The notes beneath the pieces were generated by a model. That model searched no databases, had not been told where the DNA came from, and saw nothing but the letters and a program-made list of their open reading frames with translations. A program made the translations under genes and the position numbers. From the NCBI RefSeq assembly GCF_013283665.1, contig NZ_JABEKU010000002.1, forward strand, positions 1,548,863-1,612,862: a stretch of DNA of 64,000 nucleotides, read 5' to 3'. Below, one piece after another: positions 53,545 through 62,203 of the stretch (position 1 is its first letter; each line of letters starts with the position of its first letter). The DNA is from Ensifer sesbaniae. Lineage in GTDB: Bacteria > Pseudomonadota > Alphaproteobacteria > Rhizobiales > Rhizobiaceae.

Positions 53545-54876
53545 ATGCGCACGATCGATGTGAATGAGGCAATAGACGGGAGCCCTCTCGGGGGCTTCCA
53601 GTGGATGGTGGTGGCGCTCTCGGCGCTGCTCTTGATCGTCGACGGTTACGACGTCTTCGTCGCCGGCACCGTGCTGCCGACGCTGATTGCGGAATGGGAC
53701 TTAAGCAAGCCACAGGCCGGCGCGCTGCAGGCCTGGGCGCTCTTCGGCATGATGTTCGGCGCCCTGATCTTCGGCCCACTTGCCGACCGGATTGGCCGCA
53801 GGAAGGGGATCGCCATCAGCTTCCTGCTGTTTACGGTCTCGACGCTTCTGACCGGCTTTGCCAATTCGCCGGAGCAATTCAAGATCTTCCGCTTTTTTGC
53901 CGGTCTCGGCTGCGGCGGGTTGATGCCCAACGCGGTGGCGCTGATGAACGAATATGCGCCGAAGCGCCTTCGCGGCACCCTGGTGGCGCTGATGTTCTCC
54001 GGCTATTCGGTCGGCGGCATGGTGGCAGCCAGCCTTGGTATCGGTCTCATCCCGTCCTATGGCTGGAAGCCGATGTTCTTCATCGCGGCGGTGCCGCTGC
54101 TGCTCTTGCCCGTCATTCTCTGGAGGCTGCCGGAATCACTCGGCTTCCTCATCCGGCAGGGCAAGCAGGAGGAGGCGAAGCGTATCTATGCCAAGATCGA
54201 CCCGAACGCGCGTCTTGGTGCCGCCGACAGGCTGGTCTTCTCGGAAACGAAGGGTGCTTCGGCATCGGTTCTGGAACTCTTTCGCCACCAGCGGACACTG
54301 CGCACCCTCATGCTCTGGATCGCGTTCTTCTGCTGCCTGCTGCTCGTCTACCTGCTCTCCTCCTGGCTGCCGAAGGTGCTGCAGGAAGCCGGCTATGCCG
54401 AGAAGGCGAGCTTGCTCAGTCTGTTCTCGCTCAATTTCGGCGGCATGATAGGAGCCATTGCCGGCGGCTGGCTCGGCGACCGCTTCGGCCTGCCGAAGGT
54501 GGTGGTCGGCTTCTTCGTCGCGGCAGCGCTGTCGATCGCGCTAATCGGCTTCAACCCGCCGGTGGTGTTCCTGTTCCTGATGGTGTTCGTCGCCGGCGCC
54601 ACCACGATCGGCACGCAGATCCTGCTCTATGCCAGCGTGGCGCAACTCTACAATCTCTCGATACGCTCGACGGGGCTGGGCTGGGCGTCCGGTGTCGGTC
54701 GTATCGGCGCGATCGTTGGGCCGACGCTCGGCGGCGTACTGTTGGCGCAGGAGTTTCCGCTGCAGCAGAACTTCCTGATCTTTGCCGTCCCGGCGGCGAT
54801 CTCGGCGCTCGCCATGCTGGTGTTTGCGATCAGCAATGCCCGCCGCGTCGAGGTCGGCCAACTGGCGACCGCATAG
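53545..54876 (+). CDS. benK: MFS aromatic acid transporter, BenK-like
   Basis: A 443-residue, 12-helix major facilitator of the aromatic acid:H+ symporter family. The motif DGYDVFVAGTVLPTLIAEW in helix 1 and the loop 2-3 motif GPLADRIGRRKGIAIS are typical of BenK and PcaK. It starts 41 bp after benD with GGGAGGAG. Benzoate uptake is the natural role in this position. Other aromatic acids are possible. Confidence 0.88.
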   Translation: MRTIDVNEAIDGSPLGGFQWMVVALSALLLIVDGYDVFVAGTVLPTLIAEWDLSKPQAGALQAWALFGMMFGALIFGPLADRIGRRKGIAISFLLFTVSTLLTGFANSPEQFKIFRFFAGLGCGGLMPNAVALMNEYAPKRLRGTLVALMFSGYSVGGMVAASLGIGLIPSYGWKPMFFIAAVPLLLLPVILWRLPESLGFLIRQGKQEEAKRIYAKIDPNARLGAADRLVFSETKGASASVLELFRHQRTLRTLMLWIAFFCCLLLVYLLSSWLPKVLQEAGYAEKASLLSLFSLNFGGMIGAIAGGWLGDRFGLPKVVVGFFVAAALSIALIGFNPPVVFLFLMVFVAGATTIGTQILLYASVAQLYNLSIRSTGLGWASGVGRIGAIVGPTLGGVLLAQEFPLQQNFLIFAVPAAISALAMLVFAISNARRVEVGQLATA

Positions 54877-54998
54877 CCGGCAGCAATGGTAGCCGGATCA
54901 CGAAGGGTCCGGCCGCCACCCCATGAGTGCGTTATGTCGCTATCTACGTGTGCAGCGCGCATAAGGCACCCGAGCCGTGGTGTCGCCAGCAACATCGA

Positions 54999-55019
54999 GC
55001 CGCCATCGCTGGCGGCTTT
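54999..55019 (+). terminator. Hairpin with short T-run between benK and pcaD
   Basis: GCCGCCA (54999-55005) pairs with TGGCGGC (55010-55016) around TCGC, followed by TTT. It lies 22 bp upstream of pcaD and could end the ben transcript or reduce read-through. Confidence 0.45.
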
Positions 55020-55040
55020 CCCGATCGGAGTTCCTGTCTC

Positions 55041-55826
55041 ATGGCCTATCTCGAGTTACCCAGCCATCGCCTTCATTACCGCATCGACGGTGATCAGAAG
55101 AGCAGCGCCCCATGGCTGCTCTTCTGCAACTCGCTCGGCACCGACCTTTCGATGTGGGACGCCCAGATCGAGGCGCTTTCACCGCATTTCCGTGTGCTGC
55201 GTTACGATCGCCGGGGCCATGGTCGTTCCTCGGCGCCGCCGCCACCCTATGGGCTCGCCGATCTCGGCCATGACGTGCTGGCCCTTCTGGACGCCTTGGA
55301 GATCGAAAAGGCGCATTTCTGCGGCCTGTCGATCGGCGGGATGACAGGACAATGGCTCGGCGCGCACGCGGGTAAGCGGCTGAACAAGATCGTACTCTGT
55401 GCGACGGCGGCCCGCATCGGCACGCCCGAGGGCTGGGCCGCGCGCATCGACGCCGTCAGGGCGAGCGGCCTTGAGGGCTTGACCGCCGCCACGGCCGAGC
55501 GCTGGTTCAGTCCGACATACGCAGCCAGCCATGGTGATGTCGTCGATCGCATCATCGAGAGCTTCGACGCCACCTCGACGGAAGGTTACATCGGCGGCTG
55601 CACCGCGCTGGCGGCTGCGGATTTGCAGGAAGAAATCGCAAATATCGCCAATCCCTTGCTGGCGATTTCCGGCGAGGGGGATCCGGTATGCCCCCCGGCG
55701 GACCTCGAAGATATCGCCACGCGCGTGCAGCGGGGCCGGCACCTGTCGCTGCCGGGCCGCCATATCGTCAACATCGAGTCCGCGTCCATGTTCAACGCGG
55801 CGCTGCTCGAATTCCTTCACGCCTGA
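55041..55826 (+). CDS. pcaD: 3-Oxoadipate enol-lactonase
   Basis: PcaD hydrolyses 3-oxoadipate enol-lactone to 3-oxoadipate, the step after CatC. The 261-residue alpha/beta hydrolase has the oxyanion region LLFCNSLGTDLSMWD, the RYDRRGHGRSS loop, the nucleophile S97 in FCGLSIGGMTGQW, an acid near DPVCPP and the terminal GRHIVNIE histidine. These closely match PcaD/CatD. It completes the route here up to 3-oxoadipate; no 3-oxoadipate CoA-transferase or thiolase gene is in the window. Confidence 0.9.
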   Translation: MAYLELPSHRLHYRIDGDQKSSAPWLLFCNSLGTDLSMWDAQIEALSPHFRVLRYDRRGHGRSSAPPPPYGLADLGHDVLALLDALEIEKAHFCGLSIGGMTGQWLGAHAGKRLNKIVLCATAARIGTPEGWAARIDAVRASGLEGLTAATAERWFSPTYAASHGDVVDRIIESFDATSTEGYIGGCTALAAADLQEEIANIANPLLAISGEGDPVCPPADLEDIATRVQRGRHLSLPGRHIVNIESASMFNAALLEFLHA

Positions 55827-55865
55827 AGGCGCATTCGCACGGCGCCACGCCGATCAACGCATCGT

Positions 55866-56270
55866 CTACTTGACGGGAACAAGAAGCGGCGCGTCCTTGG
55901 TGACGATGTAGGTCGCGAGTTCAGACGCCTTGGTGGTGCCGACGTTCTTCGCCACATGGGCAACGCCAGCTGGAATGAACAACGCCTGGCCCGCCTGAAG
56001 CGTCACCGGTGCCCGGCCCTCGAGCTGGTATTCCAGCGAACCTTCGAGCACATAGGCGATTTCTTCGCCTGGATGCGAATGCTTGATCGAGGTTGTGCCC
56101 GGCTCGATGTCGACGCGGACCTGCACGGCTTCATGTCCGGGCACGCTGATCTCGTTCTTGATCAGATCCGTGCGCTGAATGCCCTGCATCTGCTGGGCCT
56201 GTGCCAGGCGAAGCGTCGTCACGCTACAGGCGATCAGTAATGCGGCGGCGAAGATGCGGGTGGTTTTCAT
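55866..56270 (-). CDS. Exported single-domain cupin protein
   Basis: A 134-residue protein with a signal peptide (MKTTRIFAAALLIACSVTTL to about residue 25) and one cupin domain: IKHSHPGEEIAYVLEGSLEY with the metal histidines and glutamate, and ALFIPAGVAHVAKNVG with the second motif histidine. The ATG at 56270 follows GGAGG. The family is widespread in Rhizobiales and uncharacterised. It is convergent with pcaD (40 bp apart) and is probably unrelated to the pathway. The interval 56271-56513 upstream shows no gene. Confidence 0.85.
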   Translation of the reverse strand: MKTTRIFAAALLIACSVTTLRLAQAQQMQGIQRTDLIKNEISVPGHEAVQVRVDIEPGTTSIKHSHPGEEIAYVLEGSLEYQLEGRAPVTLQAGQALFIPAGVAHVAKNVGTTKASELATYIVTKDAPLLVPVK

Positions 56271-56513
56271 GAATTCCTCCATCAGAGCGTTGGTTGCGTC
56301 GGGGCGCTGGAAACATGCTTATTTCTATGGAGGCGTGTATTCGCGGTGTGTCGCGCAGATGGGACTTTTGTAAGCGCTTGTAGCGGCAAGAAGGGGGTAA
56401 TCTGGCTTGTCGTCAGCCGTTCACAATCTCCAGCGATAGGCCCGGCCGCGGGTGCGGCCGAGCGAACAAGGCGACGGAGCTTGCGTTGACGTGTGCCAGA
56501 GATCTGCAGGCGG

Positions 56514-57689
56514 TTACTGCCGGTCTCCAGCGTTGCGGCCGACGGTGATCGAGAGATCCTTGGTCTTGCCGGCACGCCAGACGCTCATGCTCTTCGACGT
56601 GCCGGGCGTGAGGTCGGCAACCATGCGCGAGAGATCGCGCGGTGACTTGACAGGGCTGCCGCCGAAGGCGGTGATGATGTCACCGGCCCTGAGGCCCGCC
56701 TTGGCGGCAGGCGTTCCGCCGTTGACACCGGCGACCAGCGCGCCTTCTGCCCGGTGGAGGCCGATCGCATCGGCGATGTCAGTGGTCACCGGTTGAATTT
56801 CGACGCCGATGAAGCCGTGCTGGATCCAGCCGTCCTTCATCAGTTCGGCGACGACCTTCTGGGCCTGATCGGAGGGGATGGCAAAGCCGACGCCGACGCT
56901 GCCGCCGTTAGGCGAATAGATGGCGGTGTTGATGCCGACCACGCGGCCTTCGGCGTCGACCAGCGGTCCGCCGGAATTGCCGCGGTTGATCGGCGCGTCG
57001 ATCTGGATGAAGTCGTCATAGGGGCCGCTGTTGAGATCGCGGCCACGCGCCGAAACGATGCCGGCCGTCACGGTCGTGCCGATACCGAACGGATTGCCGA
57101 TCGCCAGCACCTGGTCGCCGACCCGTAAGGCGTCGGAATCGCCCCAGGCGACGGTGGCGAGCGGTTTCGTCGGTTTGATCTTCAACACAGCGAGATCGTT
57201 TTTTGGATCGGCGCCGACAAGCTTGGCAGGCACCTGCGTGCCGTCGTCGAGGGTCACCGTGATGCTCGACGCCTTGTCGATGACGTGGTTGTTGGTGACG
57301 ATGTAGCCATCGGACGTTACGATAAAACCAGAGCCGAGCGCTTCGGCCCGTTGAGTCGGGCGCCGCTCAGGCGCCTGGTCCGGCAGCGGAATGCCCTGGT
57401 CGCGGAAGAATTGGCGAAACTGATCGTCGAAGGGCAAGTCTCCGCCGAGTTGTGACGTTTCGTCGTTGTCGGCCCTGATCACGGTCGTGATGGTGACGAC
57501 CGCCGGCTTGTCCGCCGAAACGATCGGGGCGAAGGAGCCACCGGATGTCACCGGTACGGCAACCGCGGAGCCGGGCGCGGTGGCCGCAGCCACGTCACGG
57601 CCCGCGAAGGTTGCCACGGACAAGGGCGCGATGATGACGGCTGCGCCGAGGAGGGCGGCAGCACGATATCTTCTCACAATGTTTGACAT
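56514..57689 (-). CDS. Deg/HtrA-type periplasmic serine protease with one PDZ domain
   Basis: A 391-residue protein. It has an N-terminal signal or anchor region (YRAAALLGAAVIIAPLSVA), then a trypsin-like protease domain with catalytic His in TNNHVIDKA, Asp in KNDLAVLKI and Ser in NRGNSGGPLVDAEGRVVG, followed by one PDZ domain (EGALVAGVNGGTPAAKAGLR AGDIIT). Classical DegP has two PDZ domains; a single one is closer to DegS or DegQ-short forms. It would degrade or refold damaged proteins in the periplasm. The ATG at 57689 fits the signal sequence better than the longer frame from 57755. Confidence 0.9.
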   Translation of the reverse strand: MSNIVRRYRAAALLGAAVIIAPLSVATFAGRDVAAATAPGSAVAVPVTSGGSFAPIVSADKPAVVTITTVIRADNDETSQLGGDLPFDDQFRQFFRDQGIPLPDQAPERRPTQRAEALGSGFIVTSDGYIVTNNHVIDKASSITVTLDDGTQVPAKLVGADPKNDLAVLKIKPTKPLATVAWGDSDALRVGDQVLAIGNPFGIGTTVTAGIVSARGRDLNSGPYDDFIQIDAPINRGNSGGPLVDAEGRVVGINTAIYSPNGGSVGVGFAIPSDQAQKVVAELMKDGWIQHGFIGVEIQPVTTDIADAIGLHRAEGALVAGVNGGTPAAKAGLRAGDIITAFGGSPVKSPRDLSRMVADLTPGTSKSMSVWRAGKTKDLSITVGRNAGDRQ

Positions 57690-57881
57690 GATCTTGTTCC
57701 TTTCGCTGCCAAAGCCGAGCGATCCCCACCGGGTGCCTATAATGGACCTGAACACGGCTCATTGCTTCGATCGGCTTCGTTCAAGACTTGTGTTGATTGC
57801 TGAGGGACCGGGCTCGAGGAGCGAACCCGGCGCCGTACATGCGCTCACCCGCAAGCCGGGTGAGCCGGGTCTGCCGGCCGA

Positions 57882-58328
57882 TCAGGCCATTCGGGCAATG
57901 TCGCGGTCGAGGTGCCGAACTTCGTTCTGTAGCCGCGCATAGGATTGCGTCGGCAGCATGCCGTGATGGGCGGCGGCGGTCCTGATCGCCTGGGCGCGAA
58001 CTGTACCGTCTTCGCGCTCGAGCTTCCTGTAATTTGCCGCGGTCAGCTTGCCCTGTTCGCGATCGGCATGGATCCGATGATTGTCGACCTTGAGTTCGTG
58101 CAGGACGCGGTCGAGCCGCGACGACGCCATGTGAGCGGGTACGCGGTGGGCCGGCATGGCCGGGGCCGTCATGTCGTCCTGGCCGAAAATGCCCTGATAA
58201 TAATCACCGGTATAGGCGCCCTTGTCGTTGTCGCGACCGAAGTCGTGGTGATCGGCCGCAAAGGCTCCACCGGCGAAAACGACGAGGGAAAGGGTTGCAA
58301 TGGCGGTAGTCTTGAGAGGCGAGCGCAT
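57882..58328 (-). CDS. Small exported protein of unknown function
   Basis: A 148-residue protein with a clear signal peptide (SPLKTTAIATLSLVVFAGGA, cleaved about residue 24). The mature part has an acidic N-terminus (HHDFGRDNDKGAYTGDYYQ) and a charged helical C-terminal half (NHRIHADREQGKLTAANYRK, LQNEVRHLDRDIARMA). I recognise no named family. Similar small exported helical proteins occur in Rhizobiales near envelope-stress genes. It precedes, on the same strand, the Deg-type protease, 192 bp upstream of its start. Confidence 0.65.
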   Translation of the reverse strand: MRSPLKTTAIATLSLVVFAGGAFAADHHDFGRDNDKGAYTGDYYQGIFGQDDMTAPAMPAHRVPAHMASSRLDRVLHELKVDNHRIHADREQGKLTAANYRKLEREDGTVRAQAIRTAAAHHGMLPTQSYARLQNEVRHLDRDIARMA

Positions 58329-58612
58329 ATCTGCTTCTCCTTCAACTCGGGAAGCGGGAGGAGCTTCCCTGCGAGGCCGTCTCCTATTGTCGCGTCACGG
58401 CCGAAGCGGCCGCCGGCAATATTCAGCCTCGGCTCGAAGGTAATGCTGCCGTGGGGCGTCGTCACGTTAATATCGTGTAATATTACCTCGAAGTTTATCC
58501 GGGGTTGGCGTCCATTAACTTTATGTAATGAAAGTCGATCTGCGCCTGTATTACGAATTCCTTTATGCGAATGGCGTGCGACTTACTCCATGCCGGACTT
58601 GTATGCTTGCTT

Positions 58613-59749
58613 TCAGCGATCCTGGCCGGCGTAGTGCGCGCGCGGGCGGATCAATTCACCGCTCTCCACTTGTTCCATCGCGTGGGCGAGCCAGCCGACG
58701 GTGCGCGCAAGCGCGAAAATAACGAGGGGCGCGTCTAGCGGAAGGTCGTATGTCGCCGCCAGCGCCGCCAGCGAAAAGTCGAGATTGGCGGGCTCTCCGA
58801 GCAGTTCTTCACCGGCTTCGGCTAACGCGCTGTAGAGCGCCGGCACCTCGAAGCTCGCCATGATCGCCTTGGCGCGCGGATCGCCATCGGGATAGAGCCG
58901 ATGGCCGAAGGCTCTGACCACGCCCTCCGTGGAGAGCATTCCCCGGATCGCCTCGCGGACGCCGCTCGCCGCCGCCTGTTCGGCCAGGCGCGTGACGCTG
59001 AGCCAGGCGCCGCCATGTCTCGGCCCGGTCAGCGTGGCAAGCCCCGATAGAGTGGCGGCGGAAAGCGCAGCACCCGAGGAGGCCGTGACCCGGGCCGCGA
59101 AGGCCGAAACATTGAGCTCGTGCTCCGCGGTCAGCACCAGGCATTTGCGGATCGGCTCCGCCACCTCCGGCCGCCCCCAGCCCAGTGCCAGCCGCTGGTG
59201 CAGCGGCACTGGTTCTCGTGACGGCGCCAGCCCAGCCGCGGCGGTCGCAAGCACCTCGGCGGCTTCGGCCTTCAGTATCGCCGGCCGTCTCCCGAGTGCC
59301 GGCAGGTCGCTCTCGATCCGTGCAGCCAGGCGTCCGAATGTTGCGGCCAGGCGCGATTGGCTGCCACCATGGCCACCGGCGGGAACGGTCACTGTCTCGG
59401 ATGATTGCCAAAGCAGCGTGGCAATTTCCTCCAATGTAGCGTCGCCGGAGAGTTCGACCGCATCGCGGCCGCGATAGAATAACCGTCCGCCAGCGATGCT
59501 GGAGATTGTTGTCTGCAGAACCGGTTCGCCCCAGCGGATCGCTTCGGCGGCGACGACCGCCGCCTGCCGCCGCCCGGCATGGCGTTCGGCCAACCGGTGC
59601 ACGTCGTCTGCCTGGTAGAGGCTGCGGCGCGGATCAGTCGGGTCGGGCTTGGCGCGAATGCGCCCGCGACTGACATTGGCATAAAGCGTCTGCCGCTTGC
59701 TGCCGAGCCGGGCGAGCGCCTCTTCGGCGGTGAACCAGAGTGTCTTCAT
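58613..59749 (-). CDS. Citrate synthase-family protein with N-terminal HTH domain
   Basis: A 378-residue protein in two parts. Residues 1 to about 60 form a MerR/excisionase-like HTH (WFTAEEALARLGSKRQTLYA then the basic RGRIRAKPDPTDPRRS). The rest is a citrate-synthase fold with the oxaloacetate/acetyl-CoA histidines in TAEHELNVSAF and GPRHGGAW, FGHRLYPDGDPRA, and the catalytic aspartate in ANLDFSLAAL. Citrate synthase or 2-methylcitrate synthase activity is likely. The HTH could let it bind DNA, perhaps the palindromes next to its start. I take the ATG at 59749; upstream in-frame starts (59779, 59764) overlap those palindromes. Confidence 0.8.
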   Translation of the reverse strand: MKTLWFTAEEALARLGSKRQTLYANVSRGRIRAKPDPTDPRRSLYQADDVHRLAERHAGRRQAAVVAAEAIRWGEPVLQTTISSIAGGRLFYRGRDAVELSGDATLEEIATLLWQSSETVTVPAGGHGGSQSRLAATFGRLAARIESDLPALGRRPAILKAEAAEVLATAAAGLAPSREPVPLHQRLALGWGRPEVAEPIRKCLVLTAEHELNVSAFAARVTASSGAALSAATLSGLATLTGPRHGGAWLSVTRLAEQAAASGVREAIRGMLSTEGVVRAFGHRLYPDGDPRAKAIMASFEVPALYSALAEAGEELLGEPANLDFSLAALAATYDLPLDAPLVIFALARTVGWLAHAMEQVESGELIRPRAHYAGQDR

Positions 59750-59780
59750 ATTGATCAATTGCATCAAGATTGACGTCAAT
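59750..59780. promoter_or_regulatory. Two perfect palindromes in the divergent citrate-synthase promoter region
   Basis: ATTGATCAAT (59750-59759) and ATTGACGTCAAT (59769-59780) are perfect palindromes sharing ATTGA half-sites, centred about 20 bp apart, in the 71-bp gap between two divergent citrate-synthase-family genes. They look like paired operators. Confidence 0.6.
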
Positions 59781-59820
59781 AGGTCTAGGTCGGATCATCC
59801 TTCGCGTAAAGGAGAAACTG

Positions 59821-60915
59821 ATGATGAAGAACGGACTTGAAGACGTCGTCGCCGCCGAGACGCAGCTTTCCCATGTCGACGGTGAGGCCGGCGAATTGAT
59901 CATCCGCGGCGTATCGCTCGATCACCTGGTCGGTTACGCAAGCTATGAAGATGTCGTGGCCCTGCTGGTCGACGGCTTGGTGGGGGCTGCTCCGGATCGA
60001 ACCGAGCTTGCCCGGGGCCTCGGGCAGAAGCGTCAAGAGGTGTTTGCCCATGTCGGCGCAATCGACGACGCGCTGCTGGAACTGCCGCCAGTCGACATCA
60101 TGCGCGCGCTGATCGCCAGGCTTCCGGATGGTGATGATCTCGATACGGCGCTGCGCCTGCTTGCCGCTCCGGCCGTTTTCCTGACCGCTGCGCTGCGCCT
60201 GAAGAGAGGTGAAAGCCCGGTTGCGCCGCGGCCGGCGCTTTCCCATGCCGCCGATATCCTGGCGATGCTCGGCGCCAAGGTGCCGATGAGGCAGGAAGTG
60301 GCGGCGCTCGATGCCTATCTGGTGACGATTTCGGACCACGGCCTCAACGCCTCCACCTTTGCCTCGCGTGTGGTCGCGTCCACGAAAGCCGGTCTCACAT
60401 CTTCGGTGCTCGCTGCAATCAGCGCTCTCAAGGGGCCGCTTCACGGCGGTGCGCCGGGTCCGGTGCTGGACATGCTTGATGCGATCGGAACACCGGAGAA
60501 TGCGGAAACCTGGCTCACCCGTGCGCTCGACCGCGGCGAGCGGCTGATGGGCTTTGGCCATCGTGTCTATCGTGTCCGCGACCCCCGTGCCGACGCGCTG
60601 AAAGGCGCTTTGAGGCAACTGATCGCCGCCGACCCGGCGAACCGCGATCGTATTCAACTGGCCGAAGCGGTCGAACAGTCGGCGCTCGCGATCTTGAAGG
60701 TGCGCAAGCCCGACCGTCCGCTCGACGTCAATGTGGAGTTCTATACCGCGCTTCTGCTCGATGCGCTGAATTTCCCGCGCGAGGCTTTTACCGGCGTTTT
60801 TGCGATCGGCCGCACCGTCGGCTGGGTCGCCCATGCGCGCGAGCAGGCACTCGAAGGCCGGCTCATCCGGCCGCGCTCCGTCTATGTCGGGCCTCTGCCG
60901 CAACAGGCGGCCTGA
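59821..60915 (+). CDS. Citrate synthase-family protein, paralogue without HTH
   Basis: A 364-residue citrate-synthase-fold protein. Conserved parts are the opening DVVAAETQLSHVDGEAGELI, the histidines in SDHGLNASTFASRV and GPLHGGAPGP, and GFGHRVYRVRDPRAD. Where most citrate synthases have NVDFY, it reads VNVEFYTALLLDAL, so the catalytic aspartate position is a glutamate, as in some methylcitrate-type relatives. AAAGGAG precedes the start. It is divergent from the HTH-bearing paralogue; the two may form a mixed complex or act on different acyl-CoAs. Confidence 0.85.
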   Translation: MMKNGLEDVVAAETQLSHVDGEAGELIIRGVSLDHLVGYASYEDVVALLVDGLVGAAPDRTELARGLGQKRQEVFAHVGAIDDALLELPPVDIMRALIARLPDGDDLDTALRLLAAPAVFLTAALRLKRGESPVAPRPALSHAADILAMLGAKVPMRQEVAALDAYLVTISDHGLNASTFASRVVASTKAGLTSSVLAAISALKGPLHGGAPGPVLDMLDAIGTPENAETWLTRALDRGERLMGFGHRVYRVRDPRADALKGALRQLIAADPANRDRIQLAEAVEQSALAILKVRKPDRPLDVNVEFYTALLLDALNFPREAFTGVFAIGRTVGWVAHAREQALEGRLIRPRSVYVGPLPQQAA

Positions 60916-60960
60916 GCGGGCGTGCTCTACGGTGAGACGGTCACGGAAATCGTCGAAATC

Positions 60961-60990
60961 GAGGACGGTCGCAAACGGGCGACCGTCCTC
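60961..60990. terminator. Perfect 12-bp hairpin between citrate-synthase and minE genes
   Basis: GAGGACGGTCGC (60961-60972) pairs perfectly with GCGACCGTCCTC (60979-60990) around AAACGG. It serves the convergent ends of the citrate-synthase paralogue (60915) and minE (61013). Confidence 0.75.
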
Positions 60991-61012
60991 GGCGAAACGC
61001 AGCAGGCGGCCG

Positions 61013-61273
61013 TCAGGCCGCCTTCTTGGCGTCGAAGGGGATCTCGATATCGACTGCGAGCGTCGAGACCTGGGCGCCGCGCTCCATCGTCACGCGGACC
61101 TTTTCGTCGTCGATCTGCATGTGCTTGGAGATCGCCTGGAGGATTTCGTCACGCAGCTTGGTGACGAGATCGGAATCGCCGGCAGATGCGCGCTCGTGGG
61201 CCAGCAGCACCTGCAGCCGTTCGCGGGCGGCTGGAGCTGACTGGGAGCGGGAGAAGAAACGGAACGGGTTCAT
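61013..61273 (-). CDS. minE: Cell division topological factor MinE
   Basis: MinE drives the pole-to-pole movement of MinD and so confines MinCD inhibition to the poles. The 86-residue length is typical. The N-terminal membrane-targeting/anti-MinCD part (MNPFRFFSRSQSAPAARERL QVLLAHERA) and the C-terminal topological domain (LRDEILQAISKHMQIDDEKV) are clear. Its start overlaps the minD stop by four bases. In S. meliloti the min genes are on pSymB. Confidence 0.95.
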   Translation of the reverse strand: MNPFRFFSRSQSAPAARERLQVLLAHERASAGDSDLVTKLRDEILQAISKHMQIDDEKVRVTMERGAQVSTLAVDIEIPFDAKKAA

Positions 61274-62085
61274 GCCGCCTTCCTTCCGAAGATTTTGCCG
61301 AGGAAGCTGCGCTTTTCACCGGGAATGGTGATCGGCAGGGCTTCGCCCTTGAGCCGGCGTGCAGCGTCGAAATAGGCCAGCGCCGGGGCTGAGCGGTTGT
61401 CTGCGAGCGTGACCGGCGAGCCGACGTTGGAGGCGCGCAGCACGTCAGCGCTTTCCGGGATGATGCCCATCAGCGGGATCGACAGGATTTCCAAGACGTC
61501 GTCGACCTTCAGCATGTCGCCGCGCTCGGCCCGAATGGGGTCGTAGCGGGTGAGCAGCAGGTGCTTTTCCATGCGCTCGCCGTTCTCGGCCTTGAGCGTC
61601 TTGGAATCGAGCAGGCCGATGATGCGATCGGAATCGCGCACCGACGAGACTTCCGGGTTGGTTACGACGATGGCGATATCCGCATGGCGCATGGCCAGCG
61701 TCGCGCCACGCTCGATGCCGGCGGGGCTGTCGCAGATAACCCAGTCGAAGGCGCTCTGAAGGGCGGCGATGACCTTCTCAACACCTTCCGGCGTCAGATT
61801 GTCCTTGTCGCGGGTCTGGGAGGCCGGCAGCAGGTAGAGCGTCTCCAGGCGCTTGTCGCGGATCAGTGCCTGCGACAGCTTGGCCTCGCCCTGGATCACG
61901 TTGACCAGATCATAGACGACGCGCCGTTCCGCGCCCATGACCAGGTCGAGATTGCGAAGACCGACGTCAAAGTCCACGACGACAACCTTCTCGCCATTCT
62001 GCGCGAGGGCGGCGCCCAATGCGGCGCTGGACGTCGTCTTGCCGACGCCGCCTTTGCCCGATGTAACCACGACTACCTTGCCCAT
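61270..62085 (-). CDS. minD: Septum site-determining ATPase MinD
   Basis: A 271-residue ParA/MinD ATPase. The deviant Walker A is TSGKGGVGKTTSSAALG (K11 and K16), switch regions include VDFDVGLRNLDLVMG and the Walker B-like VICDSPAGIERG; the C-terminus SFLGKIFGRKAA is the amphipathic membrane-targeting helix. ATP-bound MinD recruits MinC to the membrane and is released by MinE. The ATG at 62085 follows GGAGAGACG; the open frame reaches further upstream across a repeat without homology. Confidence 0.97.
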   Translation of the reverse strand: MGKVVVVTSGKGGVGKTTSSAALGAALAQNGEKVVVVDFDVGLRNLDLVMGAERRVVYDLVNVIQGEAKLSQALIRDKRLETLYLLPASQTRDKDNLTPEGVEKVIAALQSAFDWVICDSPAGIERGATLAMRHADIAIVVTNPEVSSVRDSDRIIGLLDSKTLKAENGERMEKHLLLTRYDPIRAERGDMLKVDDVLEILSIPLMGIIPESADVLRASNVGSPVTLADNRSAPALAYFDAARRLKGEALPITIPGEKRSFLGKIFGRKAA

Positions 62086-62157
62086 TCGTCTCTCCAAGTA
62101 TCTAGAATTCGCCTTCGCCTGCGTCCTTATGATTTGGGCCGGATCGACCGAAATCAT

Positions 62158-62200
62158 CAGCGGGATGCGGGCGGCGGCCGCCCGCACTCGTCCTCGTCTC
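62158..62200. repeat. Dispersed palindrome copy between minC and minD
   Basis: Starts with the AGCGGGATG arm; TGCGGGCGGC (62166-62175) pairs with GCCGCCCGCA (62177-62186). It matches the other GCGGGATG elements and sits in the 118-bp gap between minC and minD, a place where it could separate their expression. Confidence 0.55.
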
Positions 62201-62203
62201 GCC

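Noticed and set aside
58468-58485. Palindrome TAATAT-x6-ATATTA upstream of the small exported protein gene
   Set aside because: AT-rich and short, with no clear regulator or spacing to a promoter; could be chance.
58528-58722. A 64-codon plus-strand frame beginning MKVDLRLYYEFL
   Set aside because: Overlaps the 3' end of the citrate-synthase-family gene and has no ribosome binding site or recognisable feature.
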